A model generated the notes under the pieces. It saw only the letters and a program-made list of their open reading frames with translations, had not been told where the DNA came from and did no database searches. 64,000 nucleotides of DNA. Origin: Poecilobothrus nobilitatus (taxonomy: Eukaryota > Arthropoda > Insecta > Diptera > Dolichopodidae). The stretch is taken from positions 3,348,001-3,412,000 of the forward strand of contig OX352773.1 of the NCBI GenBank assembly GCA_947095535.1, read 5' to 3'. This document shows positions 54,416 to 64,000 of this stretch, piece by piece; within the stretch, counting starts at the first letter, position 1; each line of letters opens with the position of its first letter. The position numbers were made by a program, and so were the translations under genes.

Positions 54416-55974
54416 TTATACCCGTACGATAGGATCGGGTATAATAAAATTACTCCTCCGTTTGTAACACCTCGAAATAAGCGAGCTAGATATACCTTCA
54501 AAGGTATGGATCGGATCAGAAAAAAATTCTAAGACTTTTGAGCCATGTCCGTCCGTCCGTCAGCACGCTAACTCAAAAACTAAGAAAGCTAGAATCTTGA
54601 AATTTACATAAAATATTCTTGGAGTAATTTGTAGGTTCCCTATTTTTTTTTGGTTGAGTTTGGACCAAACCTTAAGGTAGCTCTCGAACACCTAACTTTT
54701 AGATCCCCACATTTTTTTTGAAATAGAGCTATGAAATTTTAACTGCTGATAGATGTCACAAAAATATTAATTTTATTTTTAATAACTTTTTTTTGTACCC
54801 CCACCCGTTACGGAGCTACAGCTCCTCAAAGGTTCAAAAAAGCTCTATAATTAAATTGTTATAGCACAAGTTGTATAAGGTATATCTTCATTTTGAAAAC
54901 GGCTAACGATTACTGCTCTTATTAGCTTTAAAAATATATACACAATAAATATATAGTTGTGGCATACGGTGTCTTAATTTACCGTTATGCGAAACTCAAA
55001 TTTTGCAAAATCCTTTAACCCTTCTATCTTCTAAACGGTTAAAGTTGGAAACTTGAAATTTTGACAGAAGTTAGATCTTTGAAAATTAGTATGAGTCATT
55101 TCAGAAATTTTTTTTGTATCACCCCGCGTTTAGGAGCTGTAAGGGGTCAAAACCTGAAAATTTCCTATTTTTAAACACCTGTTAAAATTTTTTTGAAGTA
55201 ATACACAAAAATTAAAGCTTCAACATTATACTTTTATTTCTGTTAACAACTTTTTTTAATATTATAGGGTTACTTTATAATTGACGAAAGTGTTACTTGA
55301 TTTTTTCAAATTTTCTAACAAATTTCTTTAACAAATTTTTTGCATTTTGTTTTACTCGATAATTTGAAATTGTTGAGGATATAATGCGTAGTACATAAAA
55401 ATGTAAATAAATATACAACATAACGGTTGCTTGAAGAATTTTTATTTATATGATATTAATATACATACATACTTATATAATATCATGTTTATTTACATAT
55501 CGTATATGTCACTAGTGAATGAATGATAAGAGTATAGATGTATATTATATAGCACCGTATTTACATACATATATGTATTTTATTGTACTTATAAGAAATT
55601 ATTCTGTCAATAGAATATTTAAATATAATATAATATAATATTTAAAATTATATTTACTATTTTGTACTAAGTAAATTTAATATATATTTACCGCTTAGTA
55701 TTAAATGGTACTATAGAATATTTGAAAAAGTTTTGGATTGATAATCGTTATGTGAAATCTTAGAATCTGCTTTTGAAGAATGTACATATAAACATATAGT
55801 TTGAATATATGTACAACCCATAGTTCTAGAAATTATAAAATTTACCGAAATTATTTTAAAATACTAAAATATTAAAAAAATAATATTGTGAGCAGAGTGA
55901 CAGGCTGTGAACATACTAACGGTTCGTACGGGTATCTAAGAGTTGACAAAGTCAACTGTATTCTTCCTCGTTTT
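54416..55974 (+). mobile_element. HINE-A copy 4, longest, with HINE-B-like core
   Basis: Perfect 5' hairpin TATACCCG/CGGGTATA (54417-54424, 54436-54443), GTCC tract at about 54548-54561, 12-bp subterminal inverted repeat (ATACCCGTACGA at 54418-54429, complement at 55924-55935), 3' hairpin GTTGAC-AAA-GTCAAC (55942-55956), end TTCTTCCTCGTTTT. The interior (about 54700-55250) carries blocks in HINE-B order: GAGCTACAGCTCCTCAAA, ACCGTTATGCGAAACTCAAA, CCCCGCGTTTAGGAGCTGTA, TATTTTTAAACACCTGT. Confidence 0.85.
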
Positions 55975-56892
55975 CTTCTAAATCCACTTTCGAACATTGT
56001 TTGAATTCCTTTTACACAAAGAGTAGTTGGTAAATGGTACGTTAGCTTTTTATTTAAATTTCAGAAAATATGAATATTTAGGCTTTCTTTAAGAACTGTA
56101 GATAATAAGTACATACATACATATTGTTTTTTTAAGTATTTTTACAAATAATTTTCTAATTATCATTGAAAAAGTTAAAAATCCTTAAATTAAGAAAAGA
56201 AAAATGTATCAGACATATTTAAGGCATACTTTTTTAATATGACCCTATATATGTATGTACATACATGTAGGTACCATCCAAAACTATCTATATTTTAAAT
56301 TTATATTTAATAACTTTTATGATATAAACTTCAAAATAAATTAGGATTTAAAAGTATCCAAAAACCTATATAAAACCAAATTCAATTCAATTAAATTGTC
56401 ATTAAGTGATAAAAAAAAATATTATAAAACAAATGTAGATACCTACCAAATTGAATAAAATAAAAATTTAATTAAGAAGAATTCTTTTTTTTTATATACA
56501 ACATACATACTTATGTATGTATGTACGTATGTATGTAAATCAATTGAAAAAAATCAAAATAAACAAAAATAAGGGTGTACCATAATTTTATATAAATAAA
56601 ACAAAATTAATAAATATGTAATATCAACAAAAAGTAATTTTATTTATTACTTTTTTTAAATATTTGTATCTGATAATATACATATGTATGTATGTATGTA
56701 TTTTTTAAAAATGTTATAAAAATTTTTTTTAAAGAAAAATAAAATGAAAAAAAAAAATGGTTTCGAAAATTATTGATAATCTAGCAATTTTTGTTTTAAT
56801 AAATTCTAAATAATAAATATATTCATATTGTATACTATGTATGTAGTATGTATAGTCATATAAACTTCATATAAACAAAAGGCATATTGAGT
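55975..56892. other. Intergenic, microsatellites only
   Basis: Short CATA/TATG microsatellites (for example about 56500-56540 and 56682-56702) and A/T runs. No exon recognised. Confidence 0.55.
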
Positions 56893-56900
56893 ATACCTAC

Positions 56901-57696
56901 CAGGGCTGCCACTTTGCTACTTGTGCTACTTGTTTTTTTATGAATTATGAAAATGCTACCTTGCTACTTCTTTTTCCAAATTTAGCGATAAAGCTACTTT
57001 TTTAAAAAATTTTCTAAAATAATTAATTTTTTTATTTTCTGATTTATTATTTCTACTCGAAGTACCCTGAAAAAATCTGCAAATAGTAGACGAAATACGC
57101 GTATCGTATCTGTTAAAATAAGCAAATTTAGTAAAATTAAAACGAAACTACTCGATTTTTTAAAAACAAAAAATTGTGATTGAATTGTTTTTTTTTTGTT
57201 TTTAATTTTTATTTATTTATTTATTTATATTAATATTACAAATCACATAGGATATTGCAATATTACAAAACCATTGGCTACTAAGGACATTACAGGTTGA
57301 TTATTATTATTAAATTATACACTAATATTATTTATTTGGTTTATATTATATCTTTACACTATATTTGGTAGCAAGGAAGATTTGTCTTCAATTAATAAAA
57401 TTTGCTACCTGTGCAGGATTTGAACCCTCGGTTAATAAGCCACATGCTTAACCATTAGACCACCGAGGCTCCTTTTAATTTTTATATTTATTTTAAATTT
57501 TTAAGATTGTGAATTATTTAATAAAACAAGGTCTGTCCTATTATGCCTATATAATAAAAAATTTATAATATATTTTTCGTTTTATTGCCAATATTTTGTT
57601 GCAACTTTTGTGCTACTTGAAATTTTTACAGTTTTGCTACTATGCTACTTTTTTTTCAGATTTATGCTAGTTCTCTTTTTTCTTGTGGCAACCCTG
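56901..57696. mobile_element. Non-autonomous hAT element with 8-bp target duplication
   Basis: Terminal inverted repeats CAGGGCTGCCACTTTG and (reversed) CAGGGTTGCCACAAG fit the CAGRGNTGCCA ends of hAT transposons. The flanking direct repeat ATACCTAC is perfect and 8 bp long (56893-56900 and 57697-57704), the hAT hallmark. 796 bp, of which 273 are a nested SINE and its duplicated target. The interior is TGCTAC-rich and codes for nothing, so it depends on a transposase elsewhere. Confidence 0.9.
57213..57472 (-). mobile_element. tRNA-derived SINE, family S1, copy a, nested in hAT
   Basis: 260 bp flanked by the perfect 13-bp direct repeat TTTTAATTTTTAT (57200-57212 and 57473-57485). Minus-strand head CTCGGTGGTCTAATGGTTAA (A box) and GGGTTCAAATCC (B box), body, and (ATAA)n tail. 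Near-identical to 48545-48810 outside the head, where this copy lacks about 10 bases before the B box. It inserted into an already resident hAT element. Confidence 0.88.
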
Positions 57697-57704
57697 ATAC
57701 CTAC

Positions 57705-60700
57705 TTTGATTTTTAATAAAAGATTAAAATTAATATATGTATGTATATAATGTATTTGCATAAAAACATGATAAATAAAAAAAATATTTAGTCTTAATGG
57801 TCATTGGTCTGTACTCTGTAGTACTTGAGTATACAGGCAGAACAACAGAAGGTAATTAGTTTTATTATTAATATATGTAGGTACTTTTAAGACGAATTAT
57901 TTATAAAAGTTTATTGTAAGCGTAATCTTCCTACCTTTCTATCGTTTTCCTTCTTCCTGAGTGCGTGCGTTTACAAATTAAGAGTGCGTTTACAAATTAC
58001 AGCTTCAGAAATTTCTTCTGGACTAGCGCGCTCATATTTTTATATAGAAATTGAAACTCTCAATTTTCAAAAAAGTTCAGAACCTTTTCTTATCTTTCGT
58101 CTTTCGAAAAAAAGTTCATTTTGTAACTTTAACTTTTTAGCTCAGAACTATTTTTTTTAATGTCATTTTTAATTTATTTTGACATTTCTCACATTTAAAA
58201 AAAATAAAGAGGAGTAGGTCTAGGTACTTTTTTCTGTCTAATTTTTTTTTTTTGTTTGGAACGAACAAAATGTTTTAAAAGTAATGATTTATAGTTAAAA
58301 TTCAACTTCCAAGAATTTATGACAAAAACAAGTAAAAACCATTTTACTAGTATCCCGAAATGATTTCCTCGATGCAATTGTCTGTTGTACAACTATCTAT
58401 GTATAATGGATATACAATTTAGATTTATCGACTTTTAATATAAATTAATTATATATGCCACAATATATGTAAGTACATATTTATATGTATGAATGTAATA
58501 CATCAACCAAAGTCTAAATATTAAAAGATTAAAGGTTTGTCTAAATATTAATAGACCTATGTATGTATACACATATATGTATGTATGTACATTAGAAACT
58601 TCGCGTTTTATATTACACATTAGGTATATAACAATATTATTTATTTATAATTTCAAATTGGAAAAGGGTTGGTAAATGCAATAGAACAAAAAACTTAAAA
58701 ATGGTAGATGTACATACATATATACATAACCGAGATGTTCCAATTTCAAAATAACTTAAACTTATATTTAATATTTTATTTTTCAAAAGTATTGATATTA
58801 TATTTTGTTTAGTTCTTGTACAGTCAAGGATCATTATCGTGGGAATAAAATTTTCATACCAATCTATAAAATAAAATATAAACAATAAAAAAACAAATAC
58901 AAAAACTATTTAATTAAATATTGACTTTTATTATTATTACAACACCTAAATTTATTTATAAACATTCACACATTTCTTTTAAGATTTATTATCAATATTC
59001 AATAATTTGATTGTGGTACTTTTAAAAATTTTTTAAATTTTAGAAATAAAAATATTTTTATTTGTGGTAAAATAAAATAATTTTTGTCTTAAACAATTTA
59101 AAAATAAAAATTTTACTAGGTACATTTTTTTCTTTATTCGAAAATATAAAAATATTTTATTTTCCATTCAATAAATAATTTTTTGTTTTATATTTATCTA
59201 TCTATTTAAAATCATTTAAGGAATCATGAAAGAAAATTAATGGATAAAATTAAGAAAAATATAAATTAAAAGAAATTTATTTATTAGATACTCAGATACA
59301 AATAAAGGTATTTTAAATAAATTGATTATCCAGTAGCAAATATAAATTAATCAATAGAAGTGGAAGGAGTGAAATGACAGTGAAAGATGATAAAGAAGAA
59401 TAAAACCAACAAAAAATTCAAAGGGAAGATTATAGAGTAATAATATACATATATGATGACTTTCCAATAATTTCAACTTTAAGATTCCAAGAAGACAAAA
59501 AACAATTAAAATTTAAGTGTTTAAAAATTTCGTGCATGTCCTTAATAATATTCCTTCTTATGATATATGGCCTAAGTGTATCACATTTTAATTGCGTTGC
59601 CACTCGTCCAGATTTAGCTGGACATGTCACTTTTTTAATCATAGCATGCTGCATAAATGGCTTGACCTTGATTATCTTAAAAACTACAATTTCAGCGAAT
59701 TATATTATAAAAATTACGAAAGCTTGCCTTTTATATAATACCCTTTTTTGGATCTTAACCTTCACCCTACATTAATCTGAAAATTACTGTAATAATCTAA
59801 CTTTAATCATCAATTTTCTTGATAACCTAAACGTTAATCGTTATTTCACAAATACCGAGATCTTGAAATATTTTGCAATGATAATGTGGGCAATAATACT
59901 AATGAGTAATCATAATCTAATATTCCCAAAATAGTTAATTTATCCCATTCATGTGAAATACTTCATTTCATTGTAAATAATTAAAAAAATGTAATGAAAT
60001 GATAAATATTATAAAATGAAATACTTCATTTCATTGTAACAATTTCTTCATTTCAAAATTAATTTTTAGTTTTATTTATTATAATAAAAATTAAGGATCC
60101 TTTCATCAAATTAAAACTATTTTAAATATATATATTATATATTTTTATATAATTTCCGTTGCATATGTATATAAGTACCTACATATAACATTTCATAAAT
60201 AAAGAAAATTTCTTTACTTTTGAACAAATCCATTTAAGGATGTAAATTTTAGAAACTCTCATAATGAGGAAGCTTATCTTTAAGGGTTTAATTGTATCTT
60301 TTAAAAATTACTTAAATTGTTTCATTTAAATTTTGCTTCTTTAGCATTTCCTTTTATTTCACAAACATTATTGTCAACATATTCTGATTCGCAAACTCAT
60401 CTCTCAAAGGTACATTTACCAAATTCAATTTCCAAAATAGGACCTTTGCAAAAACTGAAAAAAAAAAAAACAAAACTGGTATATATAATCACTTTTAAAG
60501 TATGTGAATGCAAGAAATTGGAACAATACACAATTTCCTGTCTACGGAAATCAAATTTAAATAAAAAGAATGTACAACCCAAATTTAAATAAAAAAAAAG
60601 GAAAAGTTTATTGAATAAAATACATATTTACATGGATTTATTCACACACTTATATTATTATGTACCTTTACTATCTTATACCTGTTTTTCAAAGCACATT

Positions 60701-62551
60701 TATCACATTTATTGTACAAAAATACTTGTATTTATAGTTTTTTATATTGAATATTTTAAAGTTGTTACCGAAAATTATTCATTTTCTAATAAAGGAGGTT
60801 GTGTCCAAATATATTTGAATATATAGTTATGTATATGTCCATACATACATATATACATACAAAAACACACATGTTTGATTAAGATAGTACAATTTATTAT
60901 AGTTTTCAATTTAAATCACAATAATTTTACAAGATATTGAGAAATTTCTATTACAATCTAACAAAAATTAAATCAAAGATTAATTAAGTGATTAAATCAG
61001 TTAGCATTTTAAATTGCAATCAAAACTAAACAAATATATTTTTCTTATATCGTTTAATTAAAACATTTTAATCTTGTAATTTGTCTAATTAAAAATTGCT
61101 TTAACGAAACTGAAGATCAAAAATTTGATGGTACTAATCTCAAATGAACTTTTTAATAGATAAATGTACATAATATATATATGTACGTTATTATATTTTA
61201 TTTTATTTAATTATATTTTATAAAAATTATTTTAGGATCACAGGCTTAATTATCCTGAGAAATATTTGAAATTATATACATATACATAAGTGTATGTATA
61301 TTTAAAAAGCAAAATAGGTGTGCTGAAATCTACATATTATTTCTTTTTATATTTTTTTCTTATCCAATCAAACAAAAATCTATAATTCATCTTAAAATTA
61401 AATTTATAAAAGTATATAATTGTACAAAATAACTTAAAGTTGAAATAAATGCATATAAGATAAAACTACTTATATTCCAGTGATTTCCTAGAAATAACTA
61501 GTAAAAATAATCATATAACGAACTTATTAGGAACATTAAGATTTAATCAGATTTAATATACATTTTATGCAATGATCATAATGCACTTTTTTTTGTTATT
61601 CTTGAACTGATTATATACTAAACTACTCTGTTTTAAAAAATTAAAATTGAATTATAATTTTAAAATATATCTAATTTATAGCAGATATATGCAACTTTCA
61701 CTTTTATGTATAATGACTTAGTATAAGTCAATTAATAAATTGTCTGCATGAACTGTGAAGATTTATAATATGTTAATAAAAAAATAAAAAATTGTACTTA
61801 ATTTCTCTAAAATATTTTTAACTTATGAAGAAAAATTTTATAAATTATCCTGATGCAGTTTTTAATATCAAATATTTAAAAATTAAATGATATTTTTTAT
61901 TATTATTAAATGTCCATTTAAAATATTTGTTAGAATTTTAATTTATATTGAAATCAATCTCTTGATTTAAATACATTTAATTATTATATTATTAAGTTAA
62001 GTTGAATCACAAATTTTAATATTATGATTAAATTTAAATAAATTGATTATAAGCTGGTATCATTATCATAACTATCACTATTTGTTATTCTAGAATATAA
62101 ATATGTCATTTAAGTAATTTAATAAAAATGTTACTACGAGAAAGAATCTTATAAAATTAGAAGGAAAGAAATAAAATCTTATAAATAAGAAAGATCTTAT
62201 AAAATCGATATAAAACATGCCTAAATAATGTTCTCAATTATACATCATACTTACCTTATCTAGATTGTCGACGTGAATGGTAAAACCAAAAAAAAAAAAA
62301 AAAATATCTAAAATTTTAACACTAATGTTAAGATAAAATACAAAAAAAAATAAACTAGATTTTCAGAAAATCAATGAATTTATTTTATTATGTTCAGTAG
62401 TAAGTAGTTGAGGCAAATATTTCAATTTAGTACCTATAATTTTTTTTATATGAATCATCTAGAATTTTTTTTTTTTTTTTTTTTTTTGAAAGTAAAAGAC
62501 AAAAATTTCATGTTTTTTTTAGTATGTAAAAAAAATTAGTTAGTTATTTAT
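57705..62551. other. Intergenic, no gene recognised
   Basis: AT-rich, with TATG/CATA microsatellites near 58480-58590 and 60835-60865. A short direct repeat GAAATACTTCATTTCATTGT occurs at about 59956 and 60018. Opposite-strand open frames at 59430-59775 overlap and match no family. The A-rich end near 62280-62480 lies just beyond the CSN7 3' end and probably contains its 3' UTR. Confidence 0.45.
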
Positions 62552-63033
62552 TTATGTAAAAGGTTTAAACCATGATTTTCCAGATGGTCGACCAGATTTT
62601 GATTTACATGATTTTTTACGACATTCTTGACCTGGTGTTGTTTCCCTTTGATCAGATGTCATTGCTTCATCAGCATCAGTTAATTGAGTTTTAAGAGCTT
62701 TTTTAAGGTTAATAATCTACAAAATACAAACAAAAAAAAATTTCAATAGATACAAAAGAAACAAAAACAATTATTGAAAGAAAAATATATGTATGTATAT
62801 ATATGTAGGTACCTCTTGTTCAATCAATTCTTTGTGCTTATTTCTTCTAGCTTTTTCTGCATTAGCTCGATTTATTTGCTCTTCAATACAACCTAATACA
62901 GATTCACACGATTCAGACCATTCTTTAAGAACTTTCCAAATTAATGCAATATCTTCGGTTCTTATATCACGACCCAATGCAGAATCAATTTCCAGTTGAC
63001 TATTCTTTTGATCTAATTTACCATGTATTATAT
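62552..63033 (-). CDS. CSN7: COP9 signalosome subunit 7, last two coding exons
   Basis: CSN7 is a PCI-domain scaffold subunit of the COP9 signalosome, which removes NEDD8 from cullins. Exons at 63033-62813 (221 nt) and 62716-62552 (165 nt, stop TAA), joined by a 96-nt GT-AG intron. The first begins with two bases completing a codon; upstream exons lie right of the window. The translation DIIHGKLDQKNSQLEID followed by GRDIRTEDI matches the end of the PCI winged helix in animal CSN7 (human COPS7A has GSLDQRNQRLEVD then GRDI). The helix KEWSESCESVLGCIEEQI and the coiled RANAEKARR segment follow. The last exon codes IINLKKALK, an acidic stretch, and a basic Ser/Lys-rich tail ending SWFKPFT. An AATAAA overlaps the region just after the stop. 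No defect seen. Confidence 0.87.
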
Positions 63034-64000
63034 CTGAAAACAAAAGTTTTTATATTTATAAGAAAACTTGATTGACTAGAAAGATTGATTTTAATATTGA
63101 ATTTTTTTGTGAAATGAATCCAGTAGAAAATCGGAGAATTGCTGCTCTAAATAAATAGTTCTACAACTACTCTTTGGTAAACAGTTTTAGAACTGATATA
63201 ATTTGTCAAAAAGTAATGGGTTGGTTGAAATGCAAAAAGTAATCATGAGGTAATTTTTATTATTTTCTTAAAACTCGCGGATACTAAAGTTATCAATAGT
63301 TTGTTAAAAAAAATTAATATCACTGTTTCATATATAAATTTTAATATTATGTATATAATTATTTCTATTTAATATATTAAAATAAATATATAAATTAATA
63401 AATAAGCATATATTTTTTTCATATTTTTTTTTATCAAGCTCATTACTGGACAACTAGTTCTAATGCTGGACTTAGGCGATTGATTACCGCCTAGGACATC
63501 GTGTGTAAAATGTAATGCTAAATTTACATTATGGTAATAGGTTAGTGCATTTACTAATTCTCTAATTAGTATGTAATTCTCTGCAATCAGTTTTTAACTA
63601 GTGCGGAAATAGTCCCATTTTCTAATGCGAGAAGGGTTATATTTGCATACATATGTATGTATGTATGTATAATATAATATGTACATGCATATATACATAA
63701 CTGCATATTTAATATACCTATGTACCTACAATCAATAATGTAATTCTAAAGTATGTTCTTGGAATTATAAATTAAGATTGTAGAAATCGGAATACAGACA
63801 CATATGTATGTACATACATATGGAGATCCTTTCATCAATTCAAATTCCAAACTTCAAAATACACCATATTCAACATTATGTCGAAAATAAATATTGTAAG
63901 TGAATACAAAGTGCAGTTTCATATTTCCTGATATTACATTGCAATAATTTGAAAAAAAAAAAAAATAACACAACATTTAGAGGCATTGCTATAAATTATA
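63034..64000 (-). other. CSN7 intron, open to the window edge
   Basis: No further CSN7 exon can be recognised. Contains a short hairpin TAGGCG/CGCCTA near 63474-63494 and TATG/CATA microsatellites at 63645-63670 and 63800-63825. The upstream PCI exons must lie beyond the right edge. Confidence 0.6.

Noticed and set aside
59430..59775. Overlapping opposite-strand frames, one with VTCPAKSGRVATQLKCD, the other hydrophobic
   Set aside because: No domain recognised on either strand and no splice or promoter context; cannot be told from chance.

Overview
The window is very AT-rich eukaryotic DNA, most likely from a fly (Diptera) or a close insect relative. Four things point that way. There are two secreted GH13 maltases of the insect midgut/salivary type with tiny 55-90 nt introns. 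There is the C-terminal part of COP9 signalosome subunit 7 (CSN7). There are many DINE-1-like (Helentron-associated) repeats carrying GTCC/GTCT microsatellites. TATG-type microsatellites are everywhere. Exact species cannot be read from the sequence.

Layout. 59-1851 (+): maltase gene 1, lacking only its first (signal-peptide) exon, which lies left of the window. 1852-8658: repeat-poor spacer. 8659-13144 (-): maltase gene 2, complete with five exons and 574 codons, convergent with gene 1 and sharing its intron phases. Its 2.5-kb first intron holds a decayed Helentron-associated element, and inside that element lies a 73-nt antisense copy of the gene's own exon 2. 13145-62551: about 49 kb with no recognisable host exon, filled with mobile-element remnants. 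62552-63033 (-): the last two coding exons of CSN7, whose upstream exons lie beyond the right edge.

Mobile elements. Two families of Helentron-associated elements (called HINE-A and HINE-B here) each have a 5' hairpin, a GTCY microsatellite, subterminal inverted repeats and a 3' hairpin ahead of a T-rich end. At least four tRNA-derived SINE families (S1-S4) are present, several with target-site duplications. There is one hAT-type non-autonomous element with a perfect 8-bp target duplication and a SINE nested in it. Two decayed non-LTR retrotransposons are present: an RTE-like one nested inside a HINE and missing its catalytic YxDD motif, and a Jockey-like fragment. There is also an 0.8-kb foldback, a dispersed unclassified repeat (family C) and a 102-bp near-perfect hairpin.

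How the genes relate. The maltases are duplicated extracellular enzymes for digesting sucrose/maltose-type sugars and share exon structure from a common ancestor. CSN7 is an unrelated housekeeping gene. The most interesting observation is that the maltase 2 pre-mRNA can pair intron 1 with exon 2 over about 73 bp (71 identical), a possible natural hairpin created by a transposable-element event.
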